DNA of 64,000 nt from Phytophthora colocasiae (Eukaryota; Oomycota; Peronosporomycetes; Peronosporales; Peronosporaceae): positions 124,001 to 188,000 of the forward strand of contig JAGKQI010000048.1 in assembly GCA_018806915.1 (NCBI GenBank), written 5' to 3'. The position numbers and the translations under genes were made by a program. Numbering within the stretch: position 1 is the first letter of the stretch; the number at the start of each line of letters is the position of its first letter. The notes beneath the pieces were generated by a model that worked only from the letters and a program-made list of their open reading frames with translations, had not been told where the DNA came from and did not search any database. Shown here piece after piece: positions 42,074 to 52,249 of the stretch.

Positions 42074-43844
42074 TTAACAGCCGTAGAAGCGCACCACCTG
42101 CAGCGAGGTGTCCGAAGCGCCCTTCGACAGGTACGCCACACTGCCGTCCGGGTACGACTTCAGAGCCTGGTAGCGGTTGCCCACCACAGACTTGTCCACC
42201 GTCACCTTCTCACTGATAGACTTGCCGCTCGACGCGTCCAAAACCTGCGCGTAGATCGTGCGGTCACCGCCCTCGGCCAGGTCGCCGCCCGAAGAGCTGC
42301 CCTCCCACATGGCCAGCAGACCGCCGCTGCCGATCGACGCCAGGTGAGGAGCGCGCTCGTTCGCGTCCGTGCCGCCCAGCGTGATGTCGTCGCTCGCCTT
42401 GGCGTTCAGCGCGAAGTGGATCAGGTGCACCTTGGCGTTGTCGCCGTTGCCGTTGCTCACCGTCGCCCAGTACTTGGACGCCGCACCGCTAGGCACGATA
42501 TCACCCAGGTTCGAAGCGGCCAGATCCACCGGGTAGATGGTTGTGTCCCAGTCCTTGGGCGGCATGATGCGGTTGTTCAACAACTTGTTGCTGTCCGTCT
42601 TACAGATGGCCGCGAAGTTGTCCGTGCGGTTGTCGTACGTGACGCGCTCGTAGCCGGAGTGCGAGCAGCCCCAGTCGAACGAGTCCTCGTTCGCCGTGAT
42701 CTTGCCGGACGCGTCCACCACCTTCATACGGTCACCCTGGTGGATGTTGATGCAGCCACCCTCGGACGTCGAGATGGCGGCGCCGAAGTACGCGGCCCAG
42801 TTCTTGCCGTCGAACGCGATACGGCCGTGGTGAGCGTACCACCAGATCATGTACACATCGGGTCCGGTCTTGCCCGTCGAGTAAGGCGGCAGCGACGCAC
42901 TGGACGTCGTCAGCTTGGTGGCCCACGTCTCCTTCGCGCCGTCGTAACGCGCCATGTACATGTCGTAGCAAGGCACGGCGGGGTTGGGCGGGGATCCGCA
43001 CATGTTGCTTGGGTTACCGCAGTTTAGGGTGCCGCCTCCCTGGGCGTTTCTCGTTCCAAGGATCACGAAACCCTTCTCATCAGCGTAAATGTCGGCAAAG
43101 TCGTGAAGCGGGACCTTGACGGTGCTGCCACTCACGAGCTTGTCGCTGGCGTCCAGCTCCTGGACGATGATGTTGTCACCGCTTTGGAAGGCGATGCGCG
43201 AACCGCCCGACGGGATGGCGGCGATGGCGACCGGCTTGAGGGCCACTTCGTCCTCATTGGCGTCCACGCTGACACCCACGTCAACCTTGGTGATCTCGAT
43301 GCGGGGCTTGGCGCACAGCTTCGAGTTGTCGCCCAGAGAGGTCGACGGCTTGGTTGTGGCGGCCGTGGTGGCGTTGGAGCTGGATCCGCTGGCGCTGGAG
43401 CTCGAAGCAACCGTGGGGGCCGTGGTGGTGGTCTTGGGTACCTCCGTGAACGTCAGGGAAGTGTCAGCGTCGCCGGCGGTCTCGGAAGAGGAAGCGACGT
43501 CAGTCTTTTGCGACGCGCCCGAACCAGAGGCGGAGGGGGGGGCCCTGCTTGGTGTCGTCGCCGTTCGAACCCTGCTGAATCGGAGAGTCTGTGGTGGATT
43601 CCTGGCTGGCACCGACGTCCGAGCCTTGCTCGATCGGCGAGTCCGGGGACGAGCCCTGCTGGATCGGAGACTCCGGAGACGAGCCGCTCGAGGTGTATGA
43701 CGAAGAACCGCTGGGCGTGGCAACGGTGACGTCGGGCACAACAGGCTCCGGGGTCACCATGGTGCACTTCTCGTCAGCGGCAGCGAAGCCGTTGCAGGCG
43801 GCAAGTGCGACGGCGGACGCGATCAGGACGTTATACAGACGCAT
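42074..43844 (-). pseudogene. SPL8, frameshifted in the linker, with a converted tract
   Basis: The signal peptide and a short linker read from 43844 (MRLYNVLIASAVALAACNGF) and then break at a run of eight G on the plus strand (about 43535). From there the SPL domain is open to VVRFYGC. The linker is shorter than in SPL6. The segment from about 43065 to 42900 (GTRNAQGGG, NMCGSPPN, YMARYDGAKE) matches SPL9, not SPL6. A 12-bp insertion at about 42577-42588 adds KLLN within KTDSN-NRIMPP. One base decides whether it is a gene or a pseudogene. Confidence 0.8.
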
Positions 43845-43896
43845 GGTGGTTTGTTTCTTGGTCTTGCTTGGGCGGAGGAGGTTGTCGCCGTTGAAA

Positions 43897-43912
43897 GCCA
43901 ATTGGAGAATGA
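43897..43912 (-). promoter_or_regulatory. Core promoter of SPL8
   Basis: TCATTCTCCAATTGGC on the minus strand, about 53-68 bp from the ATG. TTCGAAC at 43941-43947 is upstream at the same distance as in SPL6. Confidence 0.6.
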
Positions 43913-43949
43913 TCTGAAAAGACACGTTGACGCATTTTCATTCGAACGG

Positions 43950-45178
43950 TGAGACCGTGACTGGAGTACGGAGAGCCGTTATCCGTGCCCATGCTCCCCA
44001 CATGTACATGTACCAAAGGGTTTTTGCGGTTGCAGATGTACTGTACATGCACTGTATAACGCATGTACCGTAGTGAGGATCTTGATTCCCGCAACCATGA
44101 AGTTCCTCCTTCTTCACCAGCATCTGTCAACTTCAGATCACAAGAGATTGACAAACATCAGTGGGACGGCCGCAAAACCCAGAATTTTTCCTTCGATGAG
44201 GTTAGTCTTTTAAAATGGCAGAATTTTGTGAATTAATTACATTTATTGGACATGTATCTGTCGGTTCATTGTGAAGCTAAACAACCACAATGGGTCTTCA
44301 GGGGTCATCCACAACGACCCCTGAAGTTACTGACACGGCTGGCACAGCCACTTGGGCATGAAAAACAGTCTGCAGCCTAGAAACTGAAAATCCATCCATT
44401 TTCGGGAACATCGAGTCTTGATACACTCCAGGTTGAAATCCACAGATCGGATACAGCTTATGGCATTTGGCGAAATACAGTACGAGTAGGGTCCGCAATG
44501 ACAGAGGTCCCAAGCACACTCATTGAGTGCGTAGCAAGAATACGTGGTATGCGTAGAGTGCCGCGTCGAACTGTTGCCAGCGGCAGCGCTGTTCTTTCTA
44601 TTTTAAGCCCAGTGCAGGATACGCGTTCATGCTCATTGAGCAGCATTGCTCAATGGTTTGGACTCCAACCTTTGGAGGCAGCACAATTGACACACTGGCA
44701 GCTGGAATGCAGAAATGGCTGTGCCCACAAACAGCGCAATACGATTGCTTTCAGTCCTTGATACGTCCTGCATAAACTGTTTGGCCGGTCGACACGTTGC
44801 AAATGCTCTTTCACCCAGGAAATGAGTCAGCTACGGATGCTCATCGAGAAGCTCATGTTACCACACTTTAGTTTTTTGCTTATTATTAATGCAGAAGTAA
44901 AATACATGTAGCAGTATTAATACCAACCACTTGCAGAACCTTTCTCCAACATGCTCGAACTCTAGCCAGACCTTTTGTTCAGCTGGTCATGGAATCCCAG
45001 CTCGTGATCCGTCCACAAAAGACGCCACCGAATTGATGAAGCTTGGTACATTACCAGGCCTCGGCCATACCATCTGGGGTCCGGTTATCTTTCCTGTCGT
45101 GATCCCATCGTTTGTACGGATGGGGGTCAACATGCTCCATCTAAAGTGGCCGTTAAATTCGTCTCTTACCACTTTTAC
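43950..45178. other. Intergenic, nothing recognised
   Basis: About 1.2 kb between the divergent SPL8 and SPL9. The first 200 bp (43950-44155) is weakly similar to the sequence upstream of SPL6. The rest shows only short frames. Confidence 0.4.
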
Positions 45179-45194
45179 TCACTTTCCAATTTAC
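45179..45194 (+). promoter_or_regulatory. Core promoter of SPL9
   Basis: TCACTTTCCAATTTAC, Inr plus FPR type, about 43-58 bp upstream of the ATG at 45237. Confidence 0.55.
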
Positions 45195-45236
45195 TAAAAC
45201 GGAAGCACTCTACACTTCAAGACAACCACTAAAATC

Positions 45237-46552
45237 ATGCGTCTGTATCACGTTTTGATGGCTACCACCGTTGCCGTTCTTGCGGCCTGCACCAACGGAC
45301 TTGAAGCTGCGACCACGAAGAACGGCTTCTGCGCCAAGCCTCGCATCCGCATCACGGACGTCGATGTCGGGAGGCTAATGAGGACGAGGTCGCTCTCAAG
45401 ATCCTCGCTATCGCGTCTCTTCCCTCTGGTGGCTCACGCATCGCCTTCCAGAGCGGTGACAACGTCATTGTTCGCGAACTTGACGCAAGCGACAAGCTCG
45501 TGAGTACCAGTCCCGCCGTCAAGGTGCCGCTCCACGACTTTGCTGATATTCACGCCGACAAGAACGGATTCGTGATCCTTGGAACGAGAAACGCCCAGGG
45601 AGGCGGCACCCTAAACTGCGGTAACCCAAGCAACATGTGCGGATCCCCGCCCAACCCCGCCGTGCCTTGCTACGACATGTACATGGCGCGTTACGACGGC
45701 GCGAAGGAGACGTGGGCCACCAAGCTGACGACGTCCAGTGCGTCGCTGCCGCCTTACTCGACGGGCAAGACCGGACCCGATGTGTACATGATCTGGTGGT
45801 ACGCTCACCACGGCCGTATCGCGTTCGACGGCAAGAACTGGGCCGCGTACTTCGGCGCCGCCATCTCGACGTCCGAGGGCGGCTGCATCAACATCCACCA
45901 GGGTGACCGTATGAAGGTGGTGGACGCGTCCGGCAAGATCACGGCGAACGAGGACTCGTTCGACTGGGGCTGCTCGCACTCCGGCTACGAGCGCGTCACG
46001 TACGACAACCGCACGGACAACTTCGCGGCCATCTGTAAGACGGACAGCAACAACCGCATCATGCCGCCCAAGGACTGGGACACAACCATCTACCCGGTGG
46101 ATCTGGCCGCTTCGAACCTGGGTGACATCGTGCCTAGCGGTGCGGCGTCCAAGTACTGGGCGACGGTGAGCAACGGCAACGGCGACAACGCCAAGGTGCA
46201 CCTGATCCACTTCGCGCTGAACGCCAAGGCGAGCGACGACATCACGCTGGGCGGCACGGACGCGAACGAGCGCGCTCCTCACCTGGCGTCGATCGGCAGC
46301 GGCGGTCTGCTGGCCATGTGGGAGGGCAGCTCTTCGGGCGGCGACCTGGCCGAGGGCGGTGACCGCACGATCTACGCGCAGGTTTTGGACGCGTCGAGCG
46401 GCAAGTCTATCAGTGAGAAGGTGACGGTGGACAAGTCTGTGGTGGGCAACCGCTACCAAGCTCTGAAGTCGTACCCGGACGGCAGTGTGGCGTACCTGTC
46501 GAAGGGCAAGACTGACACGTCTGTGAAGGTTGTGCGTTTTTTCCCGTGCTAA
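45237..46552 (+). pseudogene. SPL9, linker-less copy with a small deletion
   Basis: The signal peptide (MRLYHVLMATTVAVLAACTN) is followed almost directly by the domain (NGFCAKPRIRITDVDVG), with no Ser/Thr linker. Near 45370 a few bases are missing compared with the paralogues (around DVG-ETV-ANEDE), which shifts the frame. The domain resumes in another frame and is open from about 45490 to the stop. Its C-terminus, SKGKTDTSVKVVRFFPC, is unique in the window. From about 45540 on, DNA is nearly identical to SPL8, SPL6 and SPL10, pointing to gene conversion. Confidence 0.8.
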
Positions 46553-47305
46553 GGCGCTATAGAGTTCAAAGCGGCTTCGAAATGTGGGGAGTTAGATTGA
46601 AAGTACATTGCCCAGACCGTAAAAATAATCCATGTGAACAAGAATTTCTTGTAAGTGTTTATGAAAGCTCTGTTGGATTGATGTAGTTATCAACAAGGTC
46701 GGTTGGGCTGTTTGAAAGCTTGATGTGCCCGACAGAACTGATGTTTGCAAATTATTTTTCCTTGTCAGCCGGCTGTCCCCGCCGAAGCACAGCTGGCGAA
46801 ATCCAAACCACAAACAGTGAAATGACTTCCCCCGTTTCTTGAGGTTGGCTGCATAGGCCGCTTGAGCTCTGTTGCACCTTTGACAACTTGCAACAATTGC
46901 AGTTTTTGATAAAGTGTACTCATCACTTGAGCTTGACGGCGGACCTGATAGCGACTGCAAATCGCACGACCTGGCCGCAAAAAACACCCGGGGAGCGGCT
47001 CTCTGTTTCCGAAAATTGGATCGGATTTTCCGATCAACCGTCACGTTTCGGGGCAAACATGTCATCTGTCCTGACGTGTGCTGAGTGCAGGTGTTTCGCC
47101 GGAACTGTACTGATGAGTGTCAACACTTCAATTCCAGCAGAAAGCTTGTCAAGTTAATGAAGTGGGAATGTAGCAGCGGGGTCATTTCGGGGTACGCCAT
47201 CCCTACATCTGTAACTAGTGAAACACTGTTTGTGCGTGCACTTGTACAAATGGTAAACGCGCTCGCTGCCACGGTGAGATGGCTGTTCGTAGACTTAGCT
47301 CCTCC
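46553..47305. other. Intergenic, nothing recognised
   Basis: 3' region of SPL9 and upstream region of SPL10. Only short frames. Confidence 0.4.
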
Positions 47306-47321
47306 TCATTTTTCAATTGGC
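47306..47321 (+). promoter_or_regulatory. Core promoter of SPL10
   Basis: TCATTTTTCAATTGGC, about 53-68 bp upstream of the ATG at 47374. Confidence 0.6.
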
Positions 47322-47373
47322 TTTATACAGCAACAACCTCCTCGGCTCAAGCAAGACCAAGAATCGAACAAGC

Positions 47374-49119
47374 ATGCGGCTGTATAACGTTCTGCTGGCC
47401 ACCGCTGTTGCTCTTCTCGCTAGCAACAATGGCTTCGCTGCGGCTGACAAGTGCACCATTGTCACTAAGGCGCCGGGTGCTACAACTGATGCACCAATCG
47501 ATTCCTCTTCGTACGCCGCCAGTGGTTCGTCCACTGACACCCCGGTGACTCAGGACTCCACTGCGGCCTCAGATGTTGGTGCCAGTGAGGCGTCCACTTC
47601 CAACGGCGACGACACTGAACAAGAGAGGGCTACCTCCACCTCTGACTCGTACACTCCGTCCAGTGTTGATGCATCGCAGAACACCGATGTTGCTTCCTCA
47701 ACGGCTGCCGACTCTGACACTTCCCTGACATTCACGGAAGTGCCCAAGACCACCACCACGGCCCCCACGGTTGCTTCAAGCTCCAGCGCCAGTGGATCCA
47801 GCTCCAGTTCGGTCCCCACCACTTCGAACAACTCCACCACGGCTCCCAACACCAAGCCGTCGACCTCTCTGGGCGACAACTCGAAGCTGTGCGCCAAGCC
47901 CCGCATCGAGATCACCAAGGTTGACGTGGGTGTCAGCGTGGATGCCAACGAGGACGAGGTGGCCCTCAAGCCGGTCGCCATCGCCGCCATCCCGTCGGGC
48001 GGTTCGCGCATCGCCTTCCAAAGCGGTGACAACATCATCGTCCAGGAGCTGGACGCCAGCGACAAGCTCGTGAGTGGCAGCACCGTCAAGGTCCCGCTTC
48101 ACGACTTTGCCGACATTTACGCTGATGAGAAGGGTTTCGTGATCCTGGGAACGAGAGACGCTGAGGGTGGAGGCACTCTGAACTGCGGTAACCCGAGCAA
48201 CCTTTGTGGATCGGCTCCCAGTCCAGCCGTACCTTGCTACGACATGTACTTGGTTCGCTACGATGGCACGAAGGAGACGTGGGCCACCAAGCTGACGTCG
48301 TCCAGTGCGTCACTGCCGCCTTACTCGACGGGCAAGACCGGACCCGACGTATACATGATCTGGTGGTACGCCCACCACGGCCGTATCGCGTTCGACGGCA
48401 AGAACTGGGCCGCGTACTTCGGCGCCGCCATCTCGACGTCCGAGGGCGGCTGCATCAACATCCACCAGGGTGACCGTATGAAGGTGGTGGACGCGTCCGG
48501 CAAGATCACGGCGAACGAGGACTCGTTCGACTGGGGCTGCTCGCACTCCGGCTACGAGCGCGTCACGTACGACAACCGCACGGACAACTTCGCGGCCATC
48601 TGTAAGACGGACAGCAACAACCGCATCATGCCGCCCAAGGACTGGGGCACAACCATCTACCCGGTGGATCTGGCCGCTTCGAACCTGGGTGATATCGTGC
48701 CTAGCGGTGCGGCGTCCAAGTACTGGGCGACGGTGAGCAACGGCAACGGCGACAACGCCAAGGTGCACCTGATCCACTTCGCGCTGAACGCCAAGGCGAG
48801 CGACGACATCACGCTGGGCGGCACGGACGCGAACGAGCGCGCTCCTCACCTGGCGTCGATCGGCAGCGGCGGTCTGCTGGCCATGTGGGAGGGCAGCTCT
48901 TCGGGCGGCGACCTGGCCGAGGGCGGTGACCGCACAATCTACGCGCAGGTTTTGGACGCGTCGAGCGGCAAGTCTATCAGTGAGAAGGTGACGGTGGACA
49001 AGTCTGTGGTGGGCAACCGCTACCAGGCTCTGAAGTCGTACCCGGACGGCAGTGTGGCGTACCTGTCGAAGGGTGCTTCGGACACGTCGCTGCAGGTGGT
49101 GCGCTTCTACGGCTGTTAA
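47374..49119 (+). CDS. SPL10, secreted propeller-like protein, 581 aa, intact
   Basis: Start at MRLYNVLLATAVALLASNNG, a signal peptide; an in-frame stretch of 19 codons upstream overlaps the promoter and was not used. The linker (about 25-172) is rich in Ser, Thr, Asp and Ala and has no long repeats. It ends in TEVPKTTTTAPTVASSSSAS, which is shared with SPL6 and SPL8. The SPL domain runs from about Cys173 (CAKPRIEITKVDVGV) to VVRFYGC. It is almost identical to SPL6 in the domain but not in the linker. Convergent with the HAD gene, 91 bp apart. Confidence 0.85.
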   Translation: MRLYNVLLATAVALLASNNGFAAADKCTIVTKAPGATTDAPIDSSSYAASGSSTDTPVTQDSTAASDVGASEASTSNGDDTEQERATSTSDSYTPSSVDASQNTDVASSTAADSDTSLTFTEVPKTTTTAPTVASSSSASGSSSSSVPTTSNNSTTAPNTKPSTSLGDNSKLCAKPRIEITKVDVGVSVDANEDEVALKPVAIAAIPSGGSRIAFQSGDNIIVQELDASDKLVSGSTVKVPLHDFADIYADEKGFVILGTRDAEGGGTLNCGNPSNLCGSAPSPAVPCYDMYLVRYDGTKETWATKLTSSSASLPPYSTGKTGPDVYMIWWYAHHGRIAFDGKNWAAYFGAAISTSEGGCINIHQGDRMKVVDASGKITANEDSFDWGCSHSGYERVTYDNRTDNFAAICKTDSNNRIMPPKDWGTTIYPVDLAASNLGDIVPSGAASKYWATVSNGNGDNAKVHLIHFALNAKASDDITLGGTDANERAPHLASIGSGGLLAMWEGSSSGGDLAEGGDRTIYAQVLDASSGKSISEKVTVDKSVVGNRYQALKSYPDGSVAYLSKGASDTSLQVVRFYGC

Positions 49120-49210
49120 GAAGATATCCGTGTAAAGTAGACATGTGAGTGAGTAGTGTCTTTAGATGTGAGTGAATACACGAGTACAAAGTTCCATTAG
49201 ATTTGTCCCC

Positions 49211-50074
49211 TTACTTTAGACTCACCTGATTAGCAAGAGAATTCCAGCGTTCGACAACTAGAAGCACAGCGTTTACTTCCTTGACAATAGCATCAGCAGC
49301 TGCATAACGCTGTGCATCTTCTTGTGATAATTCATCTCGAGTCAAAGCGTCAGCTTTCGTCCAGTGTGCGTTGATCCAGATCGTTCTCATCCCTGCCCGT
49401 TTAGCACCTTCCACGTCGCACTCGTAGTGGTCACCAACATGCACGAGGTGCTGGCGACTGTATGAGGTTGGAAACTTGGCCACCGCTGCATCGAAGATTG
49501 CTTGGCCGGGTTTGGCTGAGCCCACGAGCTCTGCAGATATCATGAAGTGCATGTGATCCTGGAAATACTTGGGCAAACTGTCCATCTCACAGTTTCCATT
49601 GGTGATCACCCCCAGAACAGGTGACGTCACGTCAACCTCATCATTTGACCTCTTAATCTCTAGTTCTAAGCCCCTGAATAGACCTTCCAGTCCATCGAAC
49701 AGCTCCGGTTGGCTGCGCGGCACCAAAAATGCTCGAAACGCTGCGTCCACGAACGCCTCGAGCTTAATTTGGTCCTGAAGATGCAAATTCTGAGCTCCGC
49801 ACACCTCCACGCAATGACGCAGCGTGTGTTTGCGAAGAAAAGTGTAGTCGTGCGCATGGTCAGGCAATGCGCGCTGGAACTGCACGAGCAACGCGTTGAA
49901 AGCCGCGGGAGGGAACTGGTCCACCAACTGCGGCGTCTCCTGCGCTAAGTACGCGTGGAAGGCAGCATCAGCCTTGCGGATCACGGCTTTGCCGCACCAC
50001 AACGTGTCGTCCAGGTCGAAGGTCACGCCGCGCACGGCGACGGCGACGGCGACGGCGGTCGGAGTATCTGCCAT
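49211..50074 (-). CDS. HAD-superfamily hydrolase, 287 aa
   Basis: Start at MADTPTAVAVAVAVRGV (50074), just before the first HAD motif; the frame is open 17 codons further up but without homology-like sequence. Motif I is FDLDDTLW (nucleophile Asp20, acid Asp22). Motif II is VITNGN. The motif III lysine is in SAKPGQAIF. Motif IV is HVGDHYECDVEGAKRAG. A helical cap lies between motifs I and II, as in subfamily I phosphatases such as YjjG or N-acylneuraminate-9-phosphatase types. It probably removes phosphate from a small metabolite; the substrate cannot be told. The N-terminal Ala-Val run comes from a GACGGC repeat. Confidence 0.85.
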   Translation of the reverse strand: MADTPTAVAVAVAVRGVTFDLDDTLWCGKAVIRKADAAFHAYLAQETPQLVDQFPPAAFNALLVQFQRALPDHAHDYTFLRKHTLRHCVEVCGAQNLHLQDQIKLEAFVDAAFRAFLVPRSQPELFDGLEGLFRGLELEIKRSNDEVDVTSPVLGVITNGNCEMDSLPKYFQDHMHFMISAELVGSAKPGQAIFDAAVAKFPTSYSRQHLVHVGDHYECDVEGAKRAGMRTIWINAHWTKADALTRDELSQEDAQRYAAADAIVKEVNAVLLVVERWNSLANQVSLK

Positions 50075-50104
50075 TTTTCGTCCACAAAAAAAGTATTTTT
50101 CACC

Positions 50105-50230
50105 GAAGAAAATGATGTGGTGCACATAAGGTACTTAAGTTACTTAACCGACACTTCAGGATAAAAATCTCAAAGAAGAAAATGATGTGGTGCACGTAAG
50201 TCACTAAAGTTACTTAACGGACACTTCAGG
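50105..50230. repeat. Direct repeat upstream of the HAD gene
   Basis: Two units of about 56 bp (50105-50160 and 50175-50230) starting GAAGAAAATGATGTGGTGCA and ending GGACACTTCAGG or CCGACACTTCAGG, with 14 bp between. They lie within 160 bp of the HAD start codon. 50231-50685 holds nothing recognised. Confidence 0.75.
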
Positions 50231-50685
50231 CGGCGTTTGGGATCTATCCCCAACCGCCGCAAAATGAGCCAGTGCCTTATCGTGGTGGTGCGCTCGCTAC
50301 AAGCACTCCTCCGCTATGGTGCAATGCAGGTATGTTCGTACAGATGCCTTCTTAATGTATGCCAAGTTTCGCCTCTCATTTCGCTGTATTGAGCGCGCTA
50401 GACGGGTGGGGGTTTTACCCCAACCATCTTAGTGAGCAAGGTCGGCCGGTGGATCCGACCTTAATTAAAATTAAATGCATATTATTAATCGATCCGCGCT
50501 AACGTGGCAGCCGTGCATCAGCTTGTGCAGATATGTCGCCCTTGTGCGTCGTGCACGCGAGGCAGCGCCTTGCACACACGTCACAAGCTGCTTCAATCGG
50601 TTCTCTGTATATATCCCAAGTTTTAGGACTGAGTTCGCTCTGCGTGGAGTGTCAACGCGTTCGACATTGGCCCACCTTGTCGTAT

Positions 50686-52047
50686 CTATTTTGCCAGGAT
50701 TGCATCAAAGTCAATGTGGTTGGCGTAGTGTTCTCCACATGCATGCACCTTTTGCTCGTCTGTTGGGTTGAATTTCGCTACAGCAAAGAAAAAAAAAGTT
50801 AGAATGAATTCGTAAAGAAACGGCTTGAATCAAACTTACCCGTGAAATGCGTGATCTTCTCCATCGCCTCGAATGTCGTGATGGGTACGTAAAGCACGGG
50901 AGTGTGTGCGTTTTTGACGATATTCGTAATGTATTCCTGCGGCTGGTCGTCGGAAGGCGAGCCTGTCAGAATGAGTCCGCCACCGTAAGGTCTCTTGGTC
51001 GTGAGCTCGAAGTTCTGCGCATGTGAGAGAAACCCCAATATGATGTCGTTCCGAGACACGTGTGTGACGAACAGCGAGTGATCGAATCCAGGGTCCGTAA
51101 GCTTCGCCAAAAACCGTCGCAGCCCAGCCGTCACGAGTGTAGTTTTGCTGTACTGCTGGAAGCGTCTCGATCTTGACGTCAGCATTTGTGTACCGAACAG
51201 TCCTTCAAAGTCCAGCATACTCGGGTTCGACAGCGCCGGAAGATTCGGAACCACGCCAATCAATGGCACGTTGTCTCCCCAATGGTTCATGGCTTTAGGG
51301 AAGTACTCTCTCACCATATCCACTCGATCTTCCCGTACTTTGTTCAAAATAACCCCTCGAACGTTAACATTGTGGGCTTTGCACATGGAATAGTTCAATG
51401 CCAGATCGTCAAAAGCGGATCCCAGTCCTCCATTCGCCACAAGAACCATGTCCACCCCCAATTCAGCAGCTATCCGAGCATTATTGCAGTCCACAATCGA
51501 CCCAACGCCTGTATGCCCTGTGCCTTCTACTACAGTGAACTGGACAATAAATCACAACGTTTAGCACAATGTCATAACCGTGTTCAAAAAGCAATTCAAC
51601 CTCATTAGCAGCGGAGATGCGCGTGAAACTCGTGTGGATCTTGTCCAATTGACTCTGTACAGTGATATGCCCATCCAGAAAGCGCTTGGTATATCCAGGC
51701 ATGATCACAACTGGGGACATATCTGCGTAATTGCACGTGTCCAGCTTAAATACCTCTGTACTCGAAAAACCGGTATTTGGTACAATCATAACGGTACTAT
51801 CAGCTTAAATAAGTCAAGTATAATCAGTTTGGCATAGACGTGAAATGATCATACCTTTTGCCACTGCGACATCTTTGTCCACCCTTAAGGAACCGCCTTC
51901 TACAGCGACGCTCTCCTGCCCCACAGGCTTGAGGAAGCCGATACGGTCCAGACGTGACGTCAGGCCTTGTAGCAGACCGATGCACGTACTGGTCTTGCCT
52001 ACGTGCTGCCGCGTCGCTGCCACATACACCGCCGCCTTCGCTGACAT
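50686..52047 (-). CDS. BioD-like P-loop plus DRTGG domain protein, 379 aa, four exons
   Basis: Exons at 51855-52047, 51601-51755, 50840-51539 and 50686-50777, with GT-AG introns of 99, 61 and 62 nt. Phases fit: 193, 155, 700 and 92 nt total 380 codons. Residues 1-115 hold a BioD-like P-loop (VAATRQHVGKTSTCIGLL, Lys18), then the conserved MSPVVIMPGYTKRFLDG and VVEGTGHTGVGSIVDCNNAR. The second half carries a DRTGG-type domain (VSRNDIILGFLSHAQN, GGLILTGSPSDDQP, VPITTFEAM), and the last exon gives AKFNPTDEQKV...NHIDFDAILA. Proteins of this kind resemble the N-terminal part of long phosphate acetyltransferases. The acetyltransferase domain is absent, so the role is probably regulatory or unknown. 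Confidence 0.8.
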
Positions 52048-52249
52048 TGTTTATGATTCAACTTCAACTCGTGAGCGTGTACCACACGATTGTGTGGAAG
52101 CAGCACCGACATTGTTAACCCGACGTGATTCGGTGGTACATCACATAGAATGACACAAATTAACTTCAACATCAAGTTCATTAAGGTCAGGCAACAACAG
52201 CCTGATGTCTAACACATATTGTGCATATCGGATTCCGTTCTCCGATTTC

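Noticed and set aside
42013..43027. Plus-strand frame overlapping SPL8
   Set aside because: Antisense shadow of the SPL domain; no start context or motif.
49211..52047. Bacterial origin for the HAD and BioD-like genes
   Set aside because: The BioD-like gene has clean GT-AG introns and both fit the local base composition, so contamination is unlikely.
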